64,000 bases of DNA from Kitagawia praeruptora (GCA_037693485.1 CM075348.1:33722501-33786500); one strand, 5' to 3'; counted from the first letter of the stretch, positions 48,101 through 57,776 are shown. The notes: a model not told the origin generated them from the letters alone. Translations and numbers: made by a program.

Positions 48101-50711
48101 CATATTTTCTAATTACTGTTAAGGGTGCTGACTGATATTGCAAGTAAGGTATTTCTTTTGACATGTTACCAGGAATCGATCACAAAGGATTATCAAAATT
48201 TCAAGTTTCAACAGCCATACCAGCAAGCAATGTACTATTGTTCATTAATACTACAGGATCAGACATGGCCGTGGAGTGATCAGCTTGAAGCTCTTCCCCA
48301 TCTTGAAGCTGATCATCTTGCTAAATTTTATCCCCTTATGATATCAAGGACTTTCATTGAGTGCTATGTAGCAGGTACTTAAATTTTAATGGGTGTGCTC
48401 AAATTACCATTCACTGCATTAATTGTTGTCTAATTGGATTTACTATCTCCTGTTCTTCATTTAGGGAACATCGAACCAAATGAAGCAGAATCGATAATTC
48501 AACATGTAGAAAATGTTTTATACAAGGGCCTGGATCCCAAATCTAAAGCTCTATTCCCATCTCAACATCTGACAAATCGAGTAGTCAAGCTTGATAGGGG
48601 CAGAAATTACTTCTACACTGCCGAAGGGTTGAATCCAAGTGATGAGAACTCTGCCCTTGTTCACTATATTCAGGTATATCTGTAGTTTGGACAAGAAAAA
48701 CTAGATGGTATTTTGTGATGTACATTTTCCCTCTCTGTGTACTTTGTTCCGTTAATTTTATGTTCTGTGGATCCTTCAAACAAGCTTAAAACTTAAAAGT
48801 GCCCACAAGTCAAGTTAACAATTTCTTGCAAAAGTGGGCACTCAATGATAGTGAGAATGTTCCAAAAGTAGAATTCTGCTGTCAGAGAGTGACGGCATTA
48901 GCAAAGGATGCACTGTATTTTATACATTTCCACCTGGGCAGAATATGTACTTTGTTTGCAAAACAACCGGCTTTCTTATTTATCTTAGATATATTCTTTA
49001 TACTTATACCTACTAAATGCAGGTACACCAAGATGATTTTATGTTGAATGTCAAGCTCCAGCTCTTTGCTCTGGTTGCAAAACAACCAGCTTTCCATCAG
49101 CTAAGATCAGTAGAGCAACTTGGTTATATCACTGTTCTAATGCAAAGGTACTCATCTTTGTTTCTAAACTACTTTGGAGCACAACCTTTTACACCATGTA
49201 GATAAAATTAAGTCCTGAAGTCCTAATCGATAATTGTATTTGTATAAACGTGAATGTAGGAATGATTCTGGTGTACGTGGAGTGCAGTTTATTATTCAAT
49301 CAACAGCTAAGGTAGATCCTGTTTCTTGGTCGTATGATTTGTTATTTTATTGGCTTTCTAGAAATGTTGTTTATCTTTGGTAACTTTACAGGGTCCTAGA
49401 CAAATTGATTTGAGAGTTGAATCATTCCTGAAGATCTTTGAGAGTAAACTTGATGAGATGTCCAATGAAGAATTCAAGGTGAGATATCTAGTTGCCTTTC
49501 ATGCTGAATTAAATTCATCTAAATATTGATATGACCCCTTGCGTTGCATCAAAAATTGCATTGGGTTTAGGAATATAAAAGTTTCTTTGTTGACTAGTAT
49601 TACAGGATGACAGTAGATAAGATTAGTGTGTTCTTTTACAGTGCAAATGATAGGCAAAGGCTAAGATACACAATTCGGTGCCAAACGATAATGTAGGATT
49701 AACAATATTTTCAAGTTCAAATATTTTAGTAACCCGGAAGAAAATTTAATTTTTGATTTATGGCTTTTGGTCAGCAATCTTGCACTGACTATTCTACATA
49801 TATGTATGTTTTGCATGAAGCCATTGCATACTGGATAATTTGTACACAGAAACTACTGGAGTTTAATTTGGAAGAATATATGACAAGCCACCTAACTTGA
49901 GCTTTTCATATATACTCTGATGGTTTTCTTTATTACATGTATTTACTAAGAGGTTTTAAAATAAATTAATGGTCAATAGTGGACTGAAGATAGTATATAA
50001 AATTTGGTAAATGGACTTTCGCAAAGATAAGATGATGATTTTAAGCAATTTTATTAACAATCTGGTTATAATTCCTTTTTACAAATATTTTAATGCTGGT
50101 TTCTTACTCTATCAATTTCTGGTCATGTTGATGTTTAGTTTCGTCACAAGCACTTGTATTTATTGTCACAGAGCAATGTCAACGCACTAATAGATATGAA
50201 GCTCGAAAAGCACAAAAATTTGAGAGAAGAATCTGGATTCTATTGGCGGGAGGTTTATGATGGGACCCTGAAATTTGGTAGAAGAGACTGTGAGGTAAGA
50301 ACATCTGTTGTGTCGGTAACAGAAGCTGTTCTCTGCACCAGTGTAACCTGATAAATGTTGTCAGCTGCTGGCTTCTTTGTTGATAGAGTTCATTTTTTAA
50401 GTCTTTTCAGTAACAGAAATGATCACCATGGCTAACCAAACTTATTGGTGATAAATCAGGTTGCAGCATTAAAGCAGGTGACAAAGAAAGACCTGATTGA
50501 TTTCTTTAATGAACATATAAAAGTAGGTGCCCCTCAAAAGAAGTCGTTAAGTGTGCGAGTGTACGGGAATTCCCACTCTTCCGAGTATGAAGAAGACAAG
50601 AAGGAAAAATTGGAACCAAGCTATGTTCAGATAGAAGATATCTTCAGTTTTAGGAGATCGCAACCTCTTTACCCTTCATTTAAAGGAGGTATTGGCCATG
50701 TGAAATTGTGA
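34310..50711 (+). CDS. PXM16: Peroxisomal insulin-degrading-enzyme-like M16 metallopeptidase, 26 exons
   Basis: Zinc endopeptidase of the M16 (insulysin) family, 965 residues; Arabidopsis PXM16 has about 970. Exons: 34310-34426, 34526-34601, 37178-37245, 37811-37902, 37985-38058, 38144-38187, 39039-39090, 39675-39797, 39896-40008, 41205-41367, 41872-41964, 42657-42742, 43208-43294, 44030-44133, 45199-45301, 45417-45512, 45599-45788, 45909-45970, 47436-47540, 48173-48374, 48465-48673, 49023-49147, 49260-49311, 49392-49478, 50172-50294, 50460-50711. All junctions are GT-AG and the total (2898) divides by three. The inverted zinc motif HFLEH gives H62, E65, H66. The third ligand is E143 in DSENQKN, 77 residues on as in human IDE. 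R781 and Y788 in RSVEQLGY match the human R824/Y831 pair. It likely degrades peptides inside peroxisomes, consistent with a C-terminal VKL. No broken exon seen. Confidence 0.95.
34773..34821 (+). repeat. 49-base direct repeat, left copy
   Basis: From TAACATCAAATAAGCTAGAA to TATACACTATA. Identical, as far as I can see, to 35385-35433. Only the two copies flanking the insert are present in the window. Confidence 0.9.
34830..35384 (+). mobile_element. Helitron-like insert in intron 2
   Basis: Opens A|TCTATACTATACTATTATAA, a common start of plant non-autonomous Helitrons, and closes with a weak hairpin (TCGTGCATCAAACGA) followed by TTATAA. A CTAG follows in the right direct repeat at 35398-35401. 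It is AT-rich and has no coding sequence. The identification rests on the ends only. Confidence 0.45.
35385..35433 (+). repeat. 49-base direct repeat, right copy
   Basis: Exact partner of 34773-34821, 612 bases downstream. Confidence 0.9.
35895..36613. mobile_element. hAT-like non-autonomous element in intron 2
   Basis: Inverted ends GATGCTCGGACTC (35899-35911) and GAGTCCGAGCATC (36597-36609) pair perfectly. They are followed inward by CGTGTCGACACG and GTGTCCGTGTCGG stretches. An 8-base duplication ACCCTTTA lies at 35887-35894 and 36614-36621. The open frame at 35867-36142 spans this element's edge and is fortuitous. Confidence 0.75.
38188..39038 (+). other. Intron 6 of the PXM16-like gene
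   Basis: 851 bases, GTATAA to GTGTGCAG. No TE boundary or gene feature recognised. Confidence 0.85.
39091..39674 (+). other. Intron 7 of the PXM16-like gene
   Basis: 584 bases, GTCTGC to TTTTACAG. AT-rich, nothing recognisable. Confidence 0.85.
40009..41204 (+). other. Intron 9 of the PXM16-like gene
   Basis: 1196 bases. A tRNA-like pair of boxes (TGGCTGAGTGGG near 40534, AGGTTCGCAT near 40562) hints at an old SINE, but the spacing is short and no poly(A) is seen. Nothing else recognised. Confidence 0.8.
41368..41871 (+). other. Intron 10 of the PXM16-like gene
   Basis: 504 bases. A short duplication TGTTTAAGCTACAGT occurs at about 41447 and 41497. No TE ends seen. Confidence 0.8.
42128..42166. 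repeat. (TA)n microsatellite
   Basis: About 19 TA units immediately left of the foldback element in intron 11. Confidence 0.9.
42165..42550. mobile_element. Foldback MITE in intron 11
   Basis: Nearly the whole 386 bases fold on themselves. CTCCATAAAGAACACT near the left end pairs with AGTGTTCTTTATGGAG near the right, then CCCCGCCAGGGGC, AAAAAGTTCTTATTTTTTTA, CATCCAGC with poly(A)/poly(T), and GTTCATGATGACGTCA against TGACGTCATCGATGAAC at the centre. It sits in a TA-rich target, so the exact duplication is unreadable. Probably a MULE-type or other foldback MITE. Confidence 0.8.
43295..44029 (+). other. Intron 13 of the PXM16-like gene
   Basis: 735 bases. A short tandem repeat of AGCTGACTATCACCCACCCT lies at 43424-43470. 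No TE ends seen. Confidence 0.8.
44134..45198 (+). other. Intron 14 of the PXM16-like gene
   Basis: 1065 bases, GTAAGC to TTTGACAG. No recognisable insertion. Confidence 0.8.
46082..46492. mobile_element. hAT-like non-autonomous element in intron 18
   Basis: Starts CAGTGACGGAGG and ends CCTCCGTCACTG, perfect inverted ends. A perfect 8-base duplication GTATGCTT flanks it at 46074-46081 and 46493-46500. These are the signs of the hAT superfamily. A poly(C) run lies at 46449-46465. It contains a tRNA-like box pair, annotated separately. Confidence 0.92.
46170..46241 (+). other. tRNA-like (SINE-head) sequence inside the hAT element
   Basis: TAGCTCAGCTGG at 46176-46187 fits the RNA polymerase III A box, and GGTTCAACTCC at 46220-46230 fits the B box, with tRNA-like spacing. 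The stems of a functional tRNA are not evident. Most likely a SINE head or tRNA pseudogene captured by the hAT element. Confidence 0.55.
46662..47354. mobile_element. MULE-type MITE in intron 18
   Basis: Inverted repeats of about 165 bases: TTAATTGCACTTTGCACCC at the left pairs with GGGTGCAAAGTGCAATTAA at the right, continuing through AATTGCAATTTACATCCCG and ACGATTTCAAGCTAATTTTG. A perfect 9-base duplication TAAATCTAA flanks it at 46653-46661 and 47355-47363, the Mutator length. The interior is AT-rich and non-coding. Confidence 0.92.
47541..48172 (+). other. Intron 19 of the PXM16-like gene, with SINE-like piece
   Basis: 632 bases. 47770-47873 has a B-box-like GAGGTTCAAACCTC and ends in a run of A at about 47861-47873, like a SINE with its tail. 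The A box is not clear. Confidence 0.5.
49479..50171 (+). other. Intron 24 of the PXM16-like gene
   Basis: 693 bases, GTGAGA to TTGTCACAG. No insertion recognised. Confidence 0.8.
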
Positions 50712-50879
50712 GGAACAAGTGTGCTTCAGATTATTGCTACAACTGCAGTAAAGAATCGTAATGCAGAGCTCTCCTAAGTAGAGAACCCGAATCCCTACGA
50801 CGGAAGTCCTGCAAATTAGTTGGCCGTGTTTAATATTCTTCTAGGAAGTTGTTATTTCCGTTATTGAGGATCTACAGAT

Positions 50880-50885
50880 AATAAA
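50880..50885 (+). terminator. Polyadenylation signal of the PXM16-like gene
   Basis: AATAAA, 169 bases after the TGA stop, in an AT-rich 3' UTR followed by T-rich sequence. Confidence 0.6.
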
Positions 50886-50899
50886 ATTCCATTTAAAAG

Positions 50900-51436
50900 T
50901 TAACTTTTTTTTTAATTTTTGTGTGTATTATAGTCATAAATATCAAAGAATCATTTTCGATTTTGTAACATTGACCATTTTGCGTTATTCAAGGACGGAA
51001 CGAGGGGGTATAAGACGGTCATCATCTCCCATAAACATTGATCTTTTTATGAATACAAATTGATCATACAGTGTATTTGATTGACACACAAAGTAATGTG
51101 GGTGTTTGGCACTTCAGTTGGCCCAACTTAATTGGCCCATTCGTACTTGTCTCAAACTATTCGGCTGAATAAATAAATGAGCTTTTTTATAGTAGATAAA
51201 CCCGTAAGAAAAAAGTACAAAAACAGGTATTTTTTCATTCTGACTTATTTTCTCTTTCACAACGAACTTTTGCCTCTCTGATTCTCAGTGTTCCTTACTG
51301 TTTAGCAAGTGTCTTCTGTCCGTGTACATTAAATCCTTTATGAATTAAATTAAGAATTAAATTAAGAAAATATTCATGTATTAAGAAAATCCTTTATGCA
51401 TTAAATTAAAAAAAATTGATAACTTATAAATCATAA
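50900..51436. other. Intergenic sequence downstream of the PXM16-like gene
   Basis: No gene. A few short duplications (AATTAAATTAAGAA near 51345) and an AT-rich stretch lie before the Helitron-like end. Confidence 0.5.
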
Positions 51437-52582
51437 CTAGCGTAAAAACCCGTGCGATGCACGGGTCGCTAGCTTAAATTGTATTTTTAAATTATATTGT
51501 GCATGATCAATATCATTTAAAGTATATGATTGATTTTAATTGATTTTTGCTTGTTAATGACATATGTGACTATTGTGTAGGTATGTTCAAGTTTGTAATC
51601 TGAAAAATAATACGAGTAATATTGATAGTAGTCATGTCAGCTTTTAATTTTGTTGTGAATAATAAAATAGAATTCGAGTGTTTTATGGATGTCCTAAATT
51701 GTTCTTTCAATTCTTTGAAAATGATGCATCCACTTAGTTGGATCTCCAATATTATTCAAGATAGAAACAAAATAGCGTTAAAGATGTTGTATTCTAAGAG
51801 TGTAGGTTTTACTCTAGATTTTAAACAAAAAATTCGTAACACGATACTCGGGTCTTGCGCTTTCACTTCTTAAAACTATCTTTCTAACTCTTCCATCTCT
51901 TTTCTTTTAATTTCTTCATTTTAAGCATCCTTTGCCTTTATTTCTCTTCCTTTGTCCGTCTCACTTTCAAAATACCAGATAATTTTAATTGACTGAGTGT
52001 ATATCTTTTGTATCTACAGGCTTATCAAACTTGAGAATATTTTTTCGTAATTGTATCATTATTAGTTGAAGTTGCTCATAGCTTTGAACAATAAATTTAT
52101 CCTTTCTTTTTTCAGAAACAGCTTCATCCAAAGATACTAATTGGAGTGAACAGATAGACCAAAGATTTGAATGAGTTTGTTGTTTCTCTTACTGAATTTT
52201 GTATATGCATGCTTTGTTCAGTTATTAAAAGTTCATGCGAATCACGAGTCTCTCGCTTTACTTATTTTCTAAAATTTATTATATTTTTTTAATTGATATT
52301 TTAATTTATTACAAAGTTCTAAAAATTTACCTTTCTATCAACTGTATTTTGGTAAATAAATATTTGATAAATCAATAAATTTGTCAAATAAATAATTTAT
52401 ATAGTTCTACATATTGCCATCGATAGAGAATAATATTAATAAATGATATAATATTGCCCCGCTTACGCGGCACATACACAAAGATATCATGTATATTATT
52501 GAAAACATGTATGAATGAGTGGTCGGGTTGTTTAAGGGAATTATCATTATATAGTAAATTTTTGTTATTGATATTATGTTGA

Positions 52583-52584
<2 letters not shown>

Positions 52585-52646
<62 letters not shown>
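52585..52646. repeat. (TTA)n microsatellite
   Basis: About 20 uninterrupted ATT units. The minus-strand open frame across it is poly-Ile and not a gene. Confidence 0.95.
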
Positions 52647-52647
<1 letters not shown>

Positions 52648-53017
52648 TCAGTTTTAAAACGTATAACCAAACCATATATTATGTATCACTAACTGATAAT
52701 TTGATTTAATATAATATACTATAATTTGAATCAACAAATGTAAAAATAAAACTATAACCAAAAATTGGTAATATGTTGCAATAATTAAAAATATCAAATT
52801 TTGTTTCACTCAAGCAACATGCACACACATCTATAATGTGTATAATATATTATAATCTGAATCAATAAATGTAAGAATAAATTGATGACTAAAATTTGTT
52901 AATATACCGCAATAGCTAAAGTACCTAAAATTTGTTAATATATCACAGTAACTAAAGTACCATATTTTTCTCACTTACACGACACACCTACACACATATA
53001 ATGTGTATCATACAAAA

Positions 53018-53110
53018 ACACGTAAGAGTGAGGTGTGGTGGTAAGAAGCTTTCTACACATTGTAGAGACTTAGGTTCAATTCACTCTAAAATGTCTCATG
53101 AATTATGGCC
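53018..53110 (+). other. SINE-like tRNA-related module
   Basis: A-box-like GTGTGGTGGTAAGAAG (53033-53048) and B-box-like AGGTTCAATTC lie about 45 bases apart. No clear poly(A). A decayed SINE is likely. Confidence 0.4.
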
Positions 53111-53219
53111 CCTTGTTAGGCTATTATATATATAATAAAATGATAGATAAAAGTAAAAATAAAATAACAGAGAGGTCGAACTTATGTAAAAAGAGTTTTA
53201 ACTCCATAACAAAAAACAT

Positions 53220-53292
53220 GATGTAGCACAATGGTTTGGAGAAAGAAATATATAGAGGAGGTTGTTGGTTCAATTCCCCACAAACACGAAAT
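53220..53292 (+). other. Second SINE-like tRNA-related module
   Basis: GTAGCACAATGGTTTGG resembles an A box and TTGGTTCAATTCCCC a B box, 40 to 45 bases apart. Not a functional tRNA as far as can be seen. Confidence 0.4.
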
Positions 53293-53439
53293 AATTTATT
53301 TTTTTTCTTCAATTAAGGGAGTGGCAAATCAATGTAATTTTGTAATATATAAGGGTAAAATTGTAATTTCACATAGGGTTTATTGGCTCAAAATGCCCCT
53401 ATAATATCCTCTTGTTCTCCTATTATATATAGAAGAAGA

Positions 53440-53900
53440 TTGTCAAACACCTTTAATTTATAAATTAATCATCCAAACACGAAAATATAAGTTATAAATT
53501 ATAATTACTTATTTCAAGCGTGTTTGGCTACTCCTCCTTAAAGGAGAAAGCTCCTTTAAGGAGTTTTTGCTCTGTTTGTGTAACTTGCTTAAAACCGAGC
53601 TTTAAGTTAAAAAACTTTATTAAGTCATAAGTTCCTTTTATGTATTTTTGATTTATGACTTATGACTTATCCAATTTTTTTTAATTTTTTTTTGTTTCAG
53701 GACTCTTGTAAAGTTTAAATATTATGAATTTTAAATTTTTTTTAAGTCAAATTTCACTTTAAGTCAAAATTACTAAATCTATATTTAATTTTAAGTAAAA
53801 TTACCCAATTTTTAAAAATATTATTCAACGGATTCCAATATTTGGGGTTTAAAATTATTAAAAATTTTAATTAAAATTTTTTAATTTATCTCTTCCCTTA
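53440..53900. other. AT-rich spacer with hairpin
   Basis: The hairpin TCCTTAAAGGAGAAAGCTCC at about 53537 recalls the core of the MITE at 19540-19885, and GTGTTTGGC (53520) resembles a MITE end. Limits could not be set. No gene. Confidence 0.4.
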
Positions 53901-53901
53901 C

Positions 53902-54230
53902 GGGTTCAATTTATCCTGATTTTTAAATGCGTTAGCGTTTAAAAATCAGGCCGCCGGATTCAATTTTATAATTTTAAAATTTATCTGAATTCCATTAGGT
54001 GTTCAACAATTAAACTTTGGGGTTCAACTTTTCCATTTAGGATTTTAGAAATATTCGAAATGACGAATAAACCGTATACAGACTTAGGGTTAGGGTTTAG
54101 GGTTTAGGGTCCTAAACCCTAACTTATCCTGATTTTTAAACGCGTTAGCATTTAAAATCAGGCCGCCGGATTCAATTTTATAATTTTAAAATTTATCTGG
54201 ATTCCATTAGGGGTTCAACGGTTAACGTTT
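53902..54230. repeat. Tandem pair of a 210-base repeat with palindromic core
   Basis: Two direct copies (53902-54010 and 54118-54220) each hold a 35-36 base palindrome opening CCTGATTTTTAAA and closing TTTAAAAATCAGG, then GCCGCCGGATTCAATTTTAT. A telomere-like stretch lies between them. A third, inverted copy lies at 56810-56990. Confidence 0.8.
54084..54123. repeat. Short telomere-like (TTTAGGG) stretch with inverted tail
   Basis: Four TTAGGG/TTTAGGG units followed by CCTAAACCCTAAC on the opposite strand, forming a small hairpin. Too short for a functional telomere. Confidence 0.8.
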
Positions 54231-54700
54231 GGTATTCAATTTTTCCATTTTGGGGTTTAGAAATATTATTTATAAAAATATATATAAAAATGAAATACAT
54301 TTATTATGCTGATAAAAAATCCGTAATAATCATTACCCAAAAGAAGAATGCGTAATAGAGGTTCGTTACACTCCTGGTGATTGCGTAATAGGATATTTAT
54401 AAAATATAGAAAAATGAAATACATGTGTTATGTTGATCAGAAATGCGTAACTGACCTTTAAAAAAAAAGGCGTTACCCAGTCTCAACATGCGTAACACCT
54501 ATTTGCCTGATTGAAAATGCGTAGTTGGTCGATATATTTGGCCACCACTCGGGCGCTGGCAATCCTGTAACAAAAGATGTTATTTATGGTAAAGTTGGCC
54601 TTTATCCTTTTATTTTTAAAATTTTTATTACAAATTTTCTTCATCCAGTTTTTTAAGTTTCGTTCCTAAAAAAAAAAGTGTGGGTGTGGCGCTTTCTTCT
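54231..54700. other. Spacer with repeated TGCGTAA words
   Basis: TGCGTAA(C/T) occurs at least six times between 54310 and 54525. No gene or TE end recognised. Confidence 0.4.
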
Positions 54701-54701
54701 A

Positions 54702-55092
54702 AGAGCAACTCCAAAATACTAGCTATATGAGCTCCTAACTTAAAAATATAAGGATTTTGGCAAAATATATCACTCCAACAATCTCCTAGTTGTCCCTTAA
54801 AAATAATTTAGGATGCTTCTTTCCTTTCTTATTTATAAGATCCTCCTAGTCATTTCTTATCTCATTTTTCATTAATAAAATATTCACTTCCCTCCATTTC
54901 TAATACACTTTTTTCTCTCTTTCACCTTTTTCCCTCTTTTTTTAATATTATTATAATAACAAGAAGTAAAAATGAGGAGCATTGTTGTAGTTGTCATGCC
55001 TTATAATATTCTAAATCACTATAAACCTAATTATTTATAATATTTATAAAAAACATGCTAGGAGACTGTTGGAGTTACTGTTGGAGTTACTC
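54702..55092. mobile_element. MITE with GAGCAACTCCAA ends
   Basis: Left AAGAGCAACTCCAAAATACT and right GTTGGAGTTACTCT are inverted, and ACTAGCTATATGAGCTCCTA has a mirrored GCTAGGAG. The right end is duplicated (GTTGGAGTTACT occurs twice, 55069-55091). The solo LTR lies directly against it. Confidence 0.6.
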
Positions 55093-55659
55093 TGTTCCTG
55101 TAGCCAATGGGCGCGTCCTCATTGGGGAACTTTGGAGTAATCCTGCACTTTGCACCCAAAAGCTCTGGATCACCTGTCCTGCTATCTGGTGGGTGCTTCT
55201 CATTCGGGGGACAGGGATGCGTTCTGCACTTGGGGTAAACCACGGCTATACCTGCATCCTTGAAATCAAGAAATAGCTGGTAGCGGATAGGACTAGTCCT
55301 CGACGGGGGAAGTTTCCTTATCCGTGAAGTCTTGAGATCCTGGATGAGCCTTGGGCCTTTGTGGTTAGGCCTCATAGTAGAACATTCCGGAAGCTGGTCC
55401 GTTATCCAAGCCCATTTGGGTTTCTTGCTCTCCAAGAACTACGTCTGGCTTGATCCCTATAAATATAAGGGTACGTAGGCCGATTGAGGGGTTGGAAGTC
55501 GAGAGCTCTGAATAGCCGCCACTAACCCTATCAATCTCAACCACCAATCACAAACAGCCACCACACGCCACCACTCTTTTCGGCAAAGGACCACCGCTGT
55601 AGATCTTATTTCCGGCGAAGTACCTCGAATTTTGTTGTTACCAAATTCCTCCGTCAACA
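55093..55659 (+). mobile_element. Solo LTR, Gypsy-like
   Basis: TGTTCCTG at the left and GTCAACA at the right, with TTACT on both sides (55087-55091, one base away, and 55660-55664). TATAAATA lies at 55458-55465 within CTTGATCCC and GGGTACGTAGGC, as in the LTRs at 1-738 and 8058. There is no primer binding site or partner LTR, which is how a solo LTR left by recombination looks. Open frames inside are by-products. Confidence 0.7.
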
Positions 55660-55664
55660 TTACT

Positions 55665-56185
55665 TATCCATTAACATTTCTTGAAATTTGTTTACTAATG
55701 TTATTCCCTCACTTTCAAAAAATTATGCAAATCAAAAAAATTAAATATTAATAATCTAATTTTATATGTATTCAAATATTGTAATGGCTAAAAACAAATA
55801 CATGAAATCAATCTTGAAAATTAAAATTCAAGGATAATATGAGAAGTTTAAGTAAAAAATATCTTCAAAATAGAAGTAAGACAACTATTTTGAAACAAAT
55901 TTTTTTTTTTGAAAAATGGACTACTAATTTACTCCATTCATTCCTTTTATTTGTCACATTTGGAAAAAACACACATATTAAAAAAAAACTAATGTTATAA
56001 ATTGTTCCCCATGTATTGCCCCTCATTATTCCGAGAAAATGCCCTAAATAACTAATATTTATGTATGGTGTGTCCAAAATAATAGTTGTCGGGTTCGTAG
56101 CCCTATTTAACCAATTGAATCCGCATTCGGTGAATGCGTATACTTAAATTGATCCAACAGAAGCCCAATTACCTAATTACTCTCG
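55665..56185. other. AT-rich spacer
   Basis: No supported gene, RNA or repeat. Confidence 0.5.
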
Positions 56186-56704
56186 GGTGTTGTTCCTTTT
56201 TATCACAATTTTGAATTAAAAGGTCCCAAATATCACAAATCAAAAAATTGGTACCAATTATCATTCCAAAATACAAGATTGCTTAACGTTTTAAGATTTT
56301 TTTTTATATAACGCTATGGCGTCTAGAGTTTTGCAGGATTTTTATTTACTTTTTAAAAAAAAAACTCTAGCTAATTCAGCGTTTCCACACTTAAAAGTTA
56401 AAACAAATGTTAATGTAGCGTTTTGGTATTGTGGGGAACGGGTTTTAGACTAGTATGTGTTGAAAGTAGAGCTGGCCAGTGTGTAGTAGTACTAATAAAA
56501 TGAGAGGGACTCGCCCAGCACGTTCACGGTTCAACCGGCCCGCCTCAGTAGGAAATAACAAAAAATGAAAACAAGAAAGCTTTATACTACTTTAGTAACA
56601 TAATATTAGTAATATATACTAGATAGACACATAAATTCTTGGAAAAATAGGGGCTGGGGAAGAACGCCACAGAGAGTGGCGTTTTTGGATGTTTTTATTT
56701 TTTT

Positions 56705-56745
<41 letters not shown>

Positions 56746-57445
56746 AAAAATAATATTAAAAAACTTTTTACATATGGTTAATTAAAATATAAATTTATAT
56801 TTTTTAAAGTTCGTATACGTTTTATTCGTCGTTCCGAATATTTCTAAACCTAAAATGAAACTATTGAACCCCAAATGTTAAGCGTTAAAACCCCGAGGGA
56901 ATACTGTTAAAATTTTAAAAAATTTATAAAAAAAATTGAATCCAGCGACCTGATTTTTAAACGCTAACGCGTTTAAAAATCAGGATAAGTTATGGTTAAG
57001 GTTTGTCGTCGTTCGGAATATTTCTAAAACCCAAAATATAAACGTTGAACCCCAAAAGTTAATTATTGAACCCTTAAGATTAATTAAAATTATATTTTTT
57101 TAATTTCAAAAATACAATTTATTTATAAATTTTTATTATTATTTACAAATATATATTTAGAATAAACAAAAAAATAAAAAAACACCCAAAAACATCACAT
57201 TAAGTGGCATTTTCCCCCAAAACACTACATAAAATCGCGTTTTTCCCCCAAACGTAGAACCAGCTAGCGTTTATAGTTTTTTAAAAAAAATATGCCCGAC
57301 ACGCTAAACGCATTAGCGTTTGATAAAAAAATATCAAAAACGCTATACGAACTTGTGTTATGTAGTGATATTTGGGACCAAGTTTTTGAACTGTGATATT
57401 TGGGAATATTTATCTTAAAATTGTGATATTGGGGACCTTTTCTCA
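56186..57445. mobile_element. Long inverted-repeat element, about 1.26 kb
   Basis: The left end (TTTTTATCACAATTTT, AAAAGGTCCCAAATATCAC) pairs with the right end (GTGATATTTGGGACC, AAAATTGTGATATTGGGGACC). Further in, GCGTTT-rich segments (56305-56420 and 57185-57350) face each other. It contains the third, inverted copy of the 53.9 kb palindromic repeat and a (TA)n run at 56711-56741. No coding sequence. Confidence 0.6.
56711..56741. repeat. (TA)n microsatellite
   Basis: About 15 AT units. Confidence 0.9.
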
Positions 57446-57776
57446 CTACTCTCTTGATGTGTTTTTATTCAATGAAAAGAAAGTCCACATCTGTCTCTCA
57501 CCCCTCCCCATCATTATACTTCTCTCTCTCTCTCTGCTTCCATTCAATCCGCTCTACAACCTATATACACATATATGTATACACCTTTTTCATCATCCAT
57601 CATTTTCAAATGCATAAATCTTTGTCACCACAATTCCAGTAAAGCATGCTATTACAAAAATAACTTGTTCATAAATTCCTCTACAAAATGAGTAGAGTCT
57701 TGATCAATTTTTGTTCAACAAATTTCAGTTACGAATCTTGGAATTTTGTTTGATATATGTTTTTAAAGGTTGAAAG
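57446..57776. other. Spacer left of the Tekay-like LTR
   Basis: A (CT)n run lies at 57520-57536. The tract has the pyrimidine-rich look of a plant 5' UTR, but no coding exon can be shown. Confidence 0.4.

Larger units (their letters stand above)
51437..53439 (-). mobile_element. Non-autonomous Helitron-like element (candidate)
   Basis: On the minus strand the right side opens A|TCTTCTTCTATATATAATAG. The left side closes with a hairpin (CCCGTGCATCGCACGGG), TTTTTACG and CTAG followed by T. These match Helitron end rules. No Rep/helicase is encoded. The interior holds a microsatellite, other Helitron-like hairpins (CCCGCTTACGCGG near 52457) and two tRNA-like modules, so it may be a composite. 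Limits are inferred from the ends alone. Confidence 0.45.

Noticed and set aside
52407..52670. Minus-strand poly-Ile open frame
   Set aside because: Product of the (TTA)n microsatellite.
54084..54123. Telomere or chromosome-end sequence
   Set aside because: Only four to five units, inverted on themselves and embedded in unrelated repeats.
55058..55435. 125-residue minus-strand frame
   Set aside because: Lies wholly inside the solo LTR, antisense to its promoter region, with no domain.
57454..57642. Exon of a gene truncated by the Tekay-like LTR
   Set aside because: Pyrimidine-rich and low complexity. No conserved peptide or splice pattern could be shown.
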